Positions 1 to 12,500 of a stretch of 64,000 nucleotides of DNA are shown here, piece after piece (positions within the stretch are counted from its first letter, which is position 1; each line of letters opens with the position of its first letter). Location of the stretch: positions 66,886,299-66,950,298 of the forward strand of contig NC_092461.1 in the NCBI RefSeq assembly GCF_047495875.1, read 5' to 3'. A program made the translations under genes and the position numbers. Source of the stretch: Pithys albifrons albifrons (taxonomy: Eukaryota; Chordata; Aves; Passeriformes; Thamnophilidae). The notes beneath the pieces were generated by a model. The model was not told the origin of the DNA and did no database searches. It saw only the letters and a list, made by a program, of their open reading frames with translations.

Positions 1-345
1 CTCTTGGACCCCCTTGCTTTTAAGGGTTGTTTCCTAGGGTATGCTCTGAATCAGTTTTTTGAATAGGCCAAAATCTGCTCTCTGGAAGTCCAAAGTAGAG
101 GTTTTAATGGTGGCTCTCCTTGCATCCCTGAGGACTGAAAATTCTACTATTTCATGGTCACTATGCCCCAGGCAGCCTCCAACCACTACATCATCTACCA
201 GCCCCTCTCTGTTTGTAAACAGTAGGTCTAGCGGGGCCTTATCCCTGGTAGGCTCATTTACCAGTTGATGAAGGAAATTGTCCTCTATACACTCCAGGAA
301 CCCCCTAGACTGCCTCTTCTCTGCAAGTCATTGCAAACATCTAAG
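1..345 (-). mobile_element. CR1 LINE fragment, ORF2 endonuclease C-terminal part (broken)
   Basis: Read on the minus strand, this stretch encodes the end of the apurinic-type endonuclease domain of a CR1 retrotransposon, the nicking enzyme of target-primed reverse transcription. Visible landmarks in order are FLECIEDNFL, NEPTR, LDLLFTNREGLV, the catalytic-type GHSDHE motif (last conserved SDH of the fold), TLDFQRADF and KSKGVQE. All are one frame, but a TAG at 34-36 replaces the usual tryptophan of the PWE motif, so the copy is dead. Similarity stops near 345, the usual 5' truncation of CR1 copies. The reverse transcriptase and 3' end would lie to the left, outside the window. The family assignment is from recognised protein motifs. 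The exact CR1 subfamily is not called. Confidence 0.88.
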
Positions 346-2164
346 AATGTCAGGGCACATAAGCATGTACAAGTGACTATATCTTTTCATGTTTGATGGG
401 TTTTGTTGGCATTAACCATCAAAGCTTTACTGTTCTGCTTCTGCTTCTTCACCCCACTTTGCTCTGAATGTTTGTGTTCTTCCAAGACAATCAACTCTTT
501 GTCCACAAAGTCCCATTTCAAAAGTGTTCATGCTCATGTACACAAGTTGCAGCCGCTTTCACACAAGTGCTATTTAATGCACAGGATAGTTATTGCAAGT
601 TATGGAGCTCTTTAGTCCTTCAGATGGTTTCAGTCCATTTTTACTCTTGCTAGCTCTTCATAGTGGATTGTAGTCCTTCACATCTATGGTGTTGCAACTG
701 CAGGAATAAGTTAATACAGGTATTGACACAACTGGAATTGCCCACCATGAAACACAAAACTGGATGTTTTGGTTTCACACTTGAGTTTTTTATTGCACAT
801 ATTGCTCGTTGTTTTGCTAAACTTTCAGTGGAAGTTTTTAATGCTGCCCTGAAAAATATCCCATGATTTTAAGCTAGACAACAGTTTTCCAAAGAAAGAT
901 TCCACTGTGTCTTTCTGTGTTGCTTTAACTGACTACTTTGATTTTCTGCTTCTTCCCTTGTTTACCAGGAGTACCACTGCAGGATGGCAGTGATAAATGT
1001 AATGCCTGGTTCTTCTGTGACATTACCACCATTAAAAGTAAGTTCTCATAAGTAGTAACTCATTGGTTTCTCCCAGGGAGTCAAGTACTGTCACAATATG
1101 GATTTTCAGACTCTCTGTTGAAAGTAGAACCAACAGAAAAAGCAAGCAGCAACAAAATAAAAATTTAAGGGAAATTCCAGGAACAAAGAGAGACTCTAGT
1201 TTGCAACCATTTCACTATTGCAATGAGGCTTCCTTGCAAACAAAAAATCCCTAGTTCTGTAATTTAGTGGAGTGGAGTCCTCTGTAGCATAAAGCCATTT
1301 TAGCACTCCCAGCTATCCTTGGTGCACAAAAAAAAAAAAAAAGAATGAAAGCTTTACCAAGTTAGGATAGATGGTAAAAGTAGGCTCAGTGATAGAGTTG
1401 CAGCTTCTGCCCTGTTCTATTCTAGCTGACAGAGAAGTAATAGAAAAAAATGCCACCTCTGTATAGACTAATAAGTCTGGTGGTGGTAAAAATCTGAGCC
1501 CAAGTGCAAGAAAACAGTATCTGGGAGTTTTACAAAATACAGTCAGTACTTTAATATTTTTTTCATTGGTCTTCCCTTTGACTGAACTCCTGTCAATAAA
1601 ATGCTGTGAGCACTCTGAACAGAAGATGTTTCTTGAAGAATGTTGGTCATACTTTTTTTTAATAATATATCTTCAAATAGAAAAAGAAACAGTTTAAGTA
1701 ATACAATAGCAAACTGGTGAACAGTGTAAGGTTCATCATTACCAAACAAGATCTGTGCTGTTTCTCTTTAGCTTTGATGTCACATTTCTGCTTCTTCATT
1801 AGAAGGACTCTTTTCTATCACATGTGGATGTACTGGACAGTAGGGTAGTATAAAGATTTTCAAAATGGTTTTCGCCAAGGGCTAATGCTGCCTTTCATTT
1901 TTAAATCTCACATTGAAAGCTAGTTACAGACCACCTGCCTAGCCAAAGTAATCAGTATCTTTTCTAAGGAACATTGTCTCCAAAGGAGCTCAAACTACGT
2001 TGTTATGCGCTTCTTTTTACATTTATTCGCGTATGTCTGGAGATATGTTTCTCAGCTACTTACACAGAGATGATCAAGAATTCCAAATAATAAATTCACT
2101 GTGTAAAGCTATTTGCTTACCATGGAAAACACAGAAAAAATTTTGAGAGACTGCCAGCACCCAG
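346..2164. other. Unrecognised AT-rich sequence
   Basis: No gene or repeat family is recognised. Open frames do not exceed 70 codons and show no domain. A run of 15 A lies at 1328-1342, without a recognisable retrocopy upstream. Confidence 0.6.
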
Positions 2165-2211
2165 GTACTTTTTTACTATGAGTACTTTTTTACTATGAGT
2201 ACTTTTTTACT
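2165..2211. repeat. 17-bp tandem repeat, about 2.7 copies
   Basis: The unit GTACTTTTTTACTATGA is repeated twice exactly (2165-2181, 2182-2198) and a third time in part (from 2199), after which it degrades. It is a short local minisatellite, probably a replication-slippage product. Confidence 0.85.
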
Positions 2212-5200
2212 CGGATACTATGAGGTCCTTCTCAGTTATGATTAGAATGCAGTTCAGCTATGTGAGAATAAAACCACACTTAAAACAACTCTAAACACCT
2301 AGCAGTCCCTTCTTGTATGTAATATGGGACTGGACTGAAAATTCCATTCCATTTGAAATAACTGGGTAGTATAGACTTCCACTTAAGTCACAGCTCGCTT
2401 TTACCTTGCTAGCTTGCATATGGGTGGCAGGCCAGCCACAATCTGACCACCTGGAACTTGGTATCATGTGCAGAATCTTTCCAAGAAGATTTAAGTTCTT
2501 AGAAAAGCTGCCTCTGCTGAACACCAAATATCTCAGCTAAATTGGAGCAAACATGTTAATTATCTCTAAAGCTGGAACTAATAAACTTCTACATTACACT
2601 TCAACCACTGTGACTTCTGCAGAAAGTATCTTGAGACAGCACTTACATTGGTATCTTTATATAAGGGAAGTATATATAAGCAATATAAGATAATTAGATT
2701 CCAACATGAGAAGTTGTCGGACGTGTCAGTATCTGTATAGTCTGCAACATTCAAAATTCTGTACTGTTGCAATTAATTCACACAGAATTATATTTACAAA
2801 CAGTGCTTCATCCAATGCAACTCCTAAATTTCCTGTTTACATAAAAAATAAATTAAAAAATGACAGAGAAATTACATGGAAATAAATTTAGACTTTAATT
2901 TTTTTTCCTGCAAATTCATGAGTTAAAGAAAAAAATCTGCATGCATTATTGCAGTAGTTTGTTTTGGACCTGTGACTTTGATAGGTTATTTCTGTGATTA
3001 TTAAACTCTAAACTGTGCATACTTGCCATCATACTTTTAATCCAAACCAATACAAAGGTGGCATTGTTCTGCAGTCCACTGAAGACCATTTCTTGACTCA
3101 GACCACCATTTGGGAACTGATGGTTTATTCTCCTGAAAATAACTTTGTTGTACTAATGTAGTCTGCTGGGAAATGGAATTGATGGCTTTGTTAATGGCTG
3201 TCACCAGATGTTTAGTTTCTGTATTTTCATACTTTCTTTTTTTTGAGCTAATTACCTACAAGATAGTTCAGTTTTACAAGACTGCTGATAACCAATAAAG
3301 AATGGAATGCAAATGATGGCATGGCAAAAGATGCATTGCTGATTGAAGCTCAAGACCAGGCTTTTAATGACTGGAACACCTGGACTCTTGGAGCATCAGC
3401 CCAACACAAGTGATCCATTCCAGAAGCACTCCAGTGTAACATAAACTACTCATCAAAAGCTAAATTTCCAGTGAAATTCATACTGTGCTTTTCAAATTAG
3501 TTATTCTGGATATAAAGAGCAGAACAATTATCGAGCAAGAAGTAGGAAATGTGCTTTTAGTTGTTAGTATATTTTATAATTAGAAAATTAAGTTTTGGTT
3601 AGAGCAGAAGGAAATGAGCTCACTTATTTATTGTCTGAGCAGATAAAATGAACTCTATAGATAGTTGCACCTTTGATGTGCAACTTACTCTTGTATTTAT
3701 TCTAAGTTTTAAAAGGTTCCAAAATAAAGAACTGCACATTAATTTCTTTCTTCTTTATTATTTATTTTTGTAAGCTGCTAAAGCTGTGCTTTATTTATTG
3801 CAAGTCATCCATACATAATTCTCCGTAGTTTAGCAAACTGCGTCTAACATTTTCACCTCAACTTTATAAATTGCATTGATTTATTTCTGTCTCTGAGGCC
3901 TACAACCATTTATTACAACAACAAAACATCCTCCAATTCTGGTGATCAAGGAACAAAGTCTACTCATTTACTGTGTAGTGAGAATTGACAGATGGCCAAA
4001 TGGGGTGATAGATTTGATTTTAATGTGTCTTAAGAGAGTAAATGAACCAAAGGCAATCTTCATCTCATGTGAAAAGTTGGATTTTTGTGTGGCTTTTCTG
4101 CAACAGTGAGGTGCAATTCTCACAGCTCTTCATTGATTTTCCAATCAACCATGACCATTCAGATGGCAAAAAGCAGGGTCAAAGAATTTTTATAAAGGAT
4201 TTTTTACTGTTTCTCTAGAACTGCACAAACAAGACTAAATGTGTTTAACAAAATACTCTTCAGTGTTTTGTGGGAGTTTTTCTTTCTGAAAAATCTTTAC
4301 AGGTTTCATGGCTTAAGCATGTTTAATTTTGCATCAAATGAAAAGGATTTGTCAAGAGAATCATTTACATCACAAAGATAATGACAATAAAATTTCTTTG
4401 TATCTCTCCACCTGTTATTTTAGCAAATATCATTGATAACAAAGCATTTTTCATTTCTTTCTCTAAACTTGGAGTAGGGAGAGAATCCCTATTTAAGGAC
4501 ATGAAATAATACACAGAGCAAAGCAGTAAAGCCCAAATGCAGTAGATCACAGAAGTTTGTCCATGCACTAGGCTCAAACAATATATTTGTAAGTCCTTAT
4601 GCATTGTTAGGGACACAAAAGGTAATTGTAGAGTCTACCATGTAGAGTTAATGTGTTAATTAGACCTCAGTATGTTTGTGAACTGGTGAAGAATTTCTAA
4701 GGCATGCTTGAAAGTTGTCATATGGGAGCATAAACTCTTCTGACCACAGGCAGGAATATCTCAGGTCTGGTACATTTTCAGATTTGAGTGTTTAGCAGAA
4801 GTGAAAATATTTACAAACTGCTCAAGAACAAATTGATCTTTTTGTAAAATCATTACAGGTTCTGTGAAATATGGAAGTCGTGCTAGATGAGGTATTACTT
4901 TTCAGTCAGGTGAAATATCCCATGGTACCCCTCTAGGTGGGTAATGCCACCTAAAATGGTGAATTGCAAGTACATGTGCATTTGCCTGAAAACTAAAACC
5001 TTCTGTCTTTTCAGCTTGTACACAGAGCACTTCAAAGTATCTTCACATTATGCCTTATACAGCAGATCATTCACATTCACTGCTTAATTAGTAATGCTTT
5101 GTATTTTTTTTGTGTGTGGTATAATCCAGTATTTTGTCATATCTTGAGCAGCTAACATAAAATCCTCCCCTTCCTGGGAGAGAAATTATGATCCTTTTGC

Positions 5201-5308
5201 TAGCTGAAGAAGTAGGCTAAATGCTTTTTTCTTGGTCTGTGAAAAGAATTTAGACATCTTCTCACATTCCATATATGAAAAACTTGTGTTGTTTTTTTTT
5301 TAAATTAC
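2212..5308. other. Unrecognised AT-rich sequence
   Basis: No coding, RNA or repeat feature is recognised. A small perfect 8-bp stem (AGTTGCAC/GTGCAACT, 7-nt loop) sits at 3663-3685. It is short enough to be chance. Confidence 0.6.
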
Positions 5309-5341
5309 TTCACATTTCAAAATTGAAGATTGAAATGTGAA
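5309..5341. repeat. 12-bp perfect inverted repeat (hairpin)
   Basis: The left arm TTCACATTTCAA at 5309-5320 is the exact reverse complement of the right arm TTGAAATGTGAA at 5330-5341, with a 9-nt loop. No transcript or element boundary is evident around it. It may be a template-switch product. Confidence 0.8.
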
Positions 5342-5766
5342 CTGTGAAGATGAGAACTGATATCCAGAAATATATTTGTCTCCAATTATCCACTTACAAA
5401 TGGGATTAAGACACATAAAAGACAGTACATAACCTTTTCTAATTATCAGGCAACAGACTGGAGTTATCCAAGTATACTATTGGTGAATTAAAATTGCTGC
5501 ACATTTTTTCTTTTGATCCTCATTTTTCTGCTCATCCCTGTATAATAAGATTCATTTTAATTCCTCTGGATTTTTAAAAAAAAAATGTGTATGAAAAAAT
5601 AAAATTCTTTTTGCATTGAATTCTTCAGAAAAATAAACTTCAGAAAAACTTTGGAATTAAGCTTTAAATTGTTCCAGTAAGAGTTGGAAAGAAAAATGAA
5701 AAATGCTATGAAATTCCTATAAAATTTATTATCATTGAAAATAACAGGAGGGAGTTTGTTTTATTC
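5342..5766. other. Unrecognised AT-rich sequence
   Basis: Nothing is recognised between the hairpin and the LTR target site. It contains only A-rich stretches such as the one around 5576-5585. Confidence 0.6.
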
Positions 5767-5771
5767 ATTAA

Positions 5772-6495
5772 TGTGCTGGTTTTAAGGTAAACCAGCAGGA
5801 GAAACAAACCCAACACAAAAGAGATTATAACCAGAGTTACAATTTAATAACAATATTACAATAAATGCAATGGCACAAAGAGAAATTGGTTTAAACCCAC
5901 AAACCCCAGAAGTATAACCCAGCACTCTGGGGCAAAAACACAAAGGGGTTTGTTAGCACCTGTGCTGAGACCCATGTGGTTCCCCCTGAGTCGAAAGTAA
6001 AAGGAAGTGAAAAACCTGTTGGTGCAGATGAGGGTTGCAATCTGGTGATGAGTGGTGGTCTCCTCCTGTCAAGGGTCTGGTCCTTCTCTGGATCTGACAA
6101 GTAGTTCCCAAGTCCCAACTCCCCCAAGATTATATACCCTCAGGTCCAGGTGGGACTGCCCAGTACCGCCCTCAGGGCGGGGACTTACACAATAGGTGAT
6201 CTCACTCTGTGAGTCACGGTATTTTGGAATCATTGATGGCCTATTAGCAGACATGACCCCTCAGGCTGGGTGTGGAGGTGCTAATGACATCCTGGAAGGG
6301 AGTTATCATAGCTCTTGTCTCACAGGCTTCTTTCACACCCATCTTGCATCCTGAGAGTTTGGGTGTGCCCTGGGCAGCTGCTGCAAATGGTCCATTGTTA
6401 GCAGCTCTTGGGAAATGGCATAGACGGTTTAGAATATACAGCTTTGGTTACACCCACACAGTGATAAACTGGTTCCAGCTTGCTGAACTAGGACA
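5772..6495 (-). mobile_element. Solo LTR, endogenous retrovirus family A, reverse orientation
   Basis: This is a full-length-looking LTR of 724 bp with TG...CA ends. It begins TGTGCTGG on the plus strand and ends CTAGGACA. It matches, in reverse complement and end to end, the plus-strand LTR at 14500-15215. On the minus strand a TATA box (GGTATATAATC, plus 6129-6136) precedes an ATTAAA polyadenylation signal (plus 5843-5848), the usual U3-R-U5 order. The flanks 5767-5771 (ATTAA) and 6496-6500 (CTTAA) agree at 4 of 5 bases, a 5-bp target duplication with one mutation. Five-base duplications are typical of ERVL-like elements. No gag, pol or env lies beside it, so this is a solo LTR left after LTR-LTR recombination. 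Open frames inside it are incidental. Confidence 0.88.
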
Positions 6496-6500
6496 CTTAA

Positions 6501-9500
6501 ATACCATTTCACTACTGCAGAAGTTATACTCTCTCAAAACATAAATATGGTTAAAATCTAGTAAATACTGATCTTCCTAAAATAAAACTTAAATATTCCA
6601 AACCAGTCATAGACCCAAAATATTTCTTATATGAATATCCTGAACACAAAGAAATGAAAGCTGATAGAACATGCATCTGCTTTGTCTTCCTTTCATGTAT
6701 CTTTGATGTTACAGGTGTGTGTTCTTGGGTTGGTGCAAATACAACATATATTAAACATATAGAACTGTTTCTTTTACATGTACTGTTTATTTTATTGTAC
6801 TATAAAACTATGTAAGAAAAGTATTAGTGGGAGAGGGACTTCATTGATTTTGTTTGCTTGTTTCTTTGTTTTAATGCTTACTTTTGGCAGGGAAGAGGGT
6901 GGAATTCAAGTAAGTGAATTTCCAGGAATCAGGATTCTTGTCTTGACTGCAGTGGCACCATGATCTTTACTAACAAGTGACACCACATGCAATTTGAATT
7001 GAGAGAAACAACCTAGTAATTTTTACATGGATTCCTGATAATACCTCAAATAGGTTATTGATGAAAGCCAATAGTCAAAAAAGTTGTGTTTCCTTAATAT
7101 CAGTGACATTTATCTTGTTCAAATCCACCACATATGTGAGGAAAGCTCATGAGTTACAATAAGAGTACATTCACTCTACCGTACTGGTTCCTTGAGGAAA
7201 TAAATAAAATATCCTGCTTCCTCACTGGAAACAAAATTAAAAGGAATGAAGAAAGTAAGGCAATAAGAGTAGACAGTAGGAAGGCAGGAAAGTAGAGAAA
7301 AAGGAATTACAAAGCTTTTGAACCAACGGAAGCTTATACATGGTGATATTTTCATTCACAATTTCTAAGAACTTGTGGTAAATCTGGAGAATATAGGTGC
7401 AGGACCCACCATTACCAACTTTCAAAGTTAAAAGGCACAGAAAAGGATGTTTTTGATTTCAAAGCTACAGGAATGTAGGTATATCTCCAGTTCTCTAAAT
7501 TTTGGTCCATAGCAGAATCTAAGTCCCATAAGGTGAGATTTCTCCATATTTTTTATTGATGCTTCTATTTTGTGTAAAATAATCATTACTGAGCCAACTG
7601 AGTGTGAAAAGTAATGCTATAGTCCAGTTTTTCCCACCTTCATATTCAACTTTCTGTACTTAGGAGTAAAGCATAACAGACAACAATTAGTTGGAGCAGA
7701 AATCAGAATCTAGAGCTTCATTTTGACAAGGCAAACCATGATTTCATTAATAGGAAAAACAGCTTTGAGTATGCCCAACAGATCGGGCTCCCTAAGTGAG
7801 ACTGAGCCAGCAAAAAGGTCAAGTTCACACAGAATTTGGGCTACTTTTAGCATATCAACAATATTAGATGAATAGAATGAAATTATGATAAGAATCTGGC
7901 AGAAGTTGTAAGAGGTTCAAGTCTTCAAGGATTACACAGCAACTCCTTCAGTCCCACATGTTCCTGTTTTTTTCACTGACAAATCAGAGTAAGTTGCTCT
8001 TTAAAAGGATAAATTGGATAAGACTGGGTAAATGAGATGAAATAATAATGGCTCAACAAGTCATCTGGAACATGAGAAAAGATAATTAAGTCTGGATTTA
8101 GCTGACCAAACATAGATGTAACAATAGACATGGACATACAGATACCTCCAGACGTTTTAGTCTTCTAGACTTCTTTTATCTACAATACAGAAAAATAGGG
8201 TCCTCTACAGAGTAATTTATTTCAACTCAGTGTTCCATACAGATGAAGGTAATCATGCCCTAAACTAACTTCTCTCTCTCACCTATGAAGATATTCTGGA
8301 TTTATGAGTTTCCATGTGGTACCAGTGGGTTGCCAAGATGGAAACGTAGTCAAATCCAGTGGGAATCTCTGGATTATGGGACCTCATGTAATTAATTGCA
8401 TTTACTGTATCTGTGTAAAGTCTACTTTGATTAGATTGTGAGTTTTTATGGCAAGCATACGTGGATTTAATGTCTAGGCATAGGTCCAGTTTTACTGTGC
8501 TCCAGGCAGAAATTTAAATATCACACAACCTACGAAACAGAAGTATTTTTGCTATGTCTACTTAGTTATGTTCAATCCATCTTCCAGTTTAAAGACTATG
8601 CTAAAACCATGGTTATAATGGTTATAATACTATTAAAATTTCATGAGATTGCTTTGGAGAAGGGATGATCTTGTATCATGGAAGAAATAGTTTTATTCTC
8701 TTCAAATTATATCCATAATCATGATACTTTTCTTGAAGATCTCTTAATTCACTATTATTATTACAGGCATGAAAATATGTAGCAAGTTTTTGGTTAAGGT
8801 ATGCAAACTCATCTTTCTCTCCTTGAAAAAATTCTGGAATCTACTCATACTTGAGGCACTGCCACAGTGAAGACAAGATGCTATTTTGTTCTGTAGTGTA
8901 CTTTATAGTTACCTGCTTGTGCCTTTCAATTTGTCTTGGAGCAAGGTTTTCTTATTCACTTGGCACAATTCACATATTGTTTGGAACAATGCACACTAAT
9001 GCCATGACATTCAGACTAAGCAAATGGCAATAATTTTCAACCTCACTAGTTATTTGGATATATCCAATTATTTGCATGGGCAAATGTGTCTGTGTGTATG
9101 TATAATAGTGACTAATAATCCCTATCCTGTTATTGACCCATCATATACAGTCTGATTGAACTCAATAGGAAATGTTCATGCAGAATAATTGTGAAATCAG
9201 ACTAAGCACATAATTAAAAATTAATCTGTAAAAATTAGAAATTTAGCTACAGAAACACATGCTCAAGTTATATTTCCTGAAATATCTGTGCTGTTGACAG
9301 GAAGAGATATATTGGTTCCACATTATTCATTTTGAAAACTCTTATACATGCCCATCTTCCTGAGCTCTGTGCTTCTGTCTTTTGCTGCTAGTGCCCTGAA
9401 CATAATTTTCAGATCATAGTCTAAGCAATACTGTTCTTCCTAAGAAGAAAGTTTATGTCACAATGCATTTGTAGCTCAGAAAACTTTCCCCAGATGTTTT

Positions 9501-12500
9501 GGAGACATTGACATGGTTACTCTTAATGCTTATTTCCTCAAAAATAATCTTTACAAATCCTTAACAAGCTGGATGTTACCAGTGTGTAATTTCTCATTTG
9601 TTAGTTAATCATCCTGATATAATGTCTAGCCCAAAGAAACACTAATAAATCAGTTATTAGCCACAGTAAATGCTGGCTTAGAAGGAAACATCCTGATAAT
9701 AAATGGAAAAAACACCTTACCAATAAACTGTAAAAATCCAAAATAATTCTTATTTTACAAAAGGAGAAAGGAAAAAAAGGAGCAGCCTCACAGATCTGTG
9801 ATGCCTATGTGTAGCATCCTATAGTTCTCCTGTTACAGGTTTAAAGAGAGGACACCCTGCAAGTGAGAAACTAAAACAGTCTTGCTAAGTCACTTCAGAC
9901 TGGCAGGGATGATACTATCCCTCTGTTGGTGGATCACAACCTATACTTTTGTATAAAATATTTTGGTTTTACTCCATCCACATCTCCACCAAACCTGTTT
10001 CTCTTCAAAGTCAAAAGCCATTGAAGAGTGTGCTGCTGCCAGTGCTGAAGAAATTTGATGTGCCTTGCTTAGAAAAGTGAAAATTCAAGAGAGGATAATA
10101 GGCCTCAAGTGACAATGGGATAACCTTACGGACAAAGGAAACAGATTACCCAAATAAGAGCCAACAGACTGACAGTAGGAAAGAAAAGTATTGAATAGGA
10201 ATTGAGAAAATGTTCTAATGACAAAGGCAGGAGTGGGGCACATGTGCTGAAGCATTGCAACCTTGTTTAGGTAAGTCATTAATGTCCTTACCATAGTAAG
10301 ACAGTCCTGAAAAATCCAGAGGAGGAGTCAGTCATGGATACACAAAAAGTCTGGGTTTTTTCCTCTTTTAGCTGACGACAATAATTCCCTGCTATTTTAA
10401 AGGAAAAGGAACAGAGACAAAGCAGTGCAAATGCTACTCCATCTACTTTTGTTACCAAGATTTTTCAGCATGAGCCAATATAGATGAAGCCTACCCACAC
10501 AAAAATTCTCTGGGATGCATAAATTGATAAGAAAACCACATTAAAATACAGGACTCACTTTTACACCTTTACATGGGAAAGTGATGTTATATGCTTCTTA
10601 ATCTGCAAGGGTTGAAAAAATTGTAATAAGTACAGGTTTGGGTAATAAACGATCTATGTTCTGTTTTCATTCACAATATTAACATTTCTGGAACATATAA
10701 ACACATCTAGAAAAAAAAGAGCTTGTGTTCAGTAGGTAAATCAAATTAAAAATGCAAATTGGTTTGGTTTATAAAACAGTAATAGAAGAATGATTTTTCC
10801 ATATCCTTCATAGCTACCTCAAAGCAAGAGAACAGGCTGTGCTATGTTATCCCACCACACGCTTATGGCAGTTCTGAATGTAGTGAGGGGAAAATGTTAT
10901 TCATCATTTACACTGTAGATTTATACCACAAAACTTAAATGCTATTTTGAAAAAGCCTCTAGAAATAATATCTTTCTTTTGGGCCCTGTTACTACTTACT
11001 AGCCTTAAGTATGAATTTCTGCATAGTATGCAGCGAGTGTTGAAGACTTGATGATTCATTTGGTACTGCTCAAAAGGTTTCAGGAGTTGCAGGGCTATCT
11101 GTGCTTGACATTGAAGTACAAAAAAGTTCATCTGTAACTGTACCCCATACATGTTATCTTAAATGCAGAAAATTATTGAATGCCTTCTATTCCAGTAAAC
11201 TGATGTCTTCCACTTGATTCCCATATGATGAATACATATGGTGACTTCATGTTTGTTTTGGTGGGATTTTTTAAGGCTTTATGCTCTTAAGGCACGATGT
11301 TCAGACACTTTCTTTATTATTTTGTTAGCCGTTACCATATAAAATGTGCTTACTTACCACTGCAAAATACCAAAGTTGCCATCACAGTCATATGAGAGCA
11401 AGTTTACCTCTTTCACAGTAAGAAAGAATAGTTCAAAGTATTTTTTTTAAAACACAGCTGAGATATTACTAGCTTGATTGGTAATCTCTGTCAGAGCACA
11501 TGCAGGTCTACATTCAGAAAATGAATAATGATCTATGACCACTGCTAGAAACATCTCAGCAAATCATAACATACCCCACTGTACCTCTCAAAAACATCCA
11601 CAAAGAAACAACAAAAAAACCCCAGGAAAACATCAGACACATAGTACTTTGGCAGCATAGCCACAGAAATGTGAGATTGGCTCTTAAGGGAATTCTTCTT
11701 CTCAAGTGAATGTAAATGTATTCATCAATGCAAAGAAATGCATAGTGTGTTACATACACAATACATTAATAAATAGCCATGCATTAAAAAATAATGAGAT
11801 TTTCTATGAAACAACATCCTGTGGTGTTTAGGATCATAAAAAAGACAGTAAAGGAAGGTGGTGGGGGGAAGATTATGTGGAAAATCTGATTAAAATACAG
11901 AAATCCCATCCTATACATAAGATAAAATAAATATTTTATTGGCTAACTGTAAACAAAAGAACAAGTACAGTAAAATGTAATTAAAAATGTAAAAGTGTGG
12001 TGAGTGATTTATTTTACTACAGTGATATTAATATTAGTAATGGTATGTAAATAGATAAGAAGGTTCTGCTGCAGAAACAGTGGAAAATGGCTGTTCATTT
12101 TCTATAATGAGCTTTCATCTTTTTGATTTTTACTTTAAGTATTTCCAGTGATTTATTAATAATGATGTTCTCAGCCATTGGAAAGCTCTATCCAAGCTTC
12201 AGATTCTGGTACTACCTAACAGATATTACTTACAGTTTTTATGATTATTTTTAAGCCTGGCCAATATCTTTAATAGATCATATTGTGTCAGAAGACCATA
12301 GAGCTCCTTGTGGTTTATGAGTCACAGACCCTGATATCAGAAGACAGAGGTGTCCTGGATCAGCAGCAGCTGGCACTCCAAAGGCACAGCAACTCCTAGG
12401 GTGTAAAGCACACTGCCACCACATGCATGGCTTCTCTACTTTCACTTCATCATACTTAGCTCTATCAAACAATTTCCTAGTGAAAAATATTCTCCATGTA

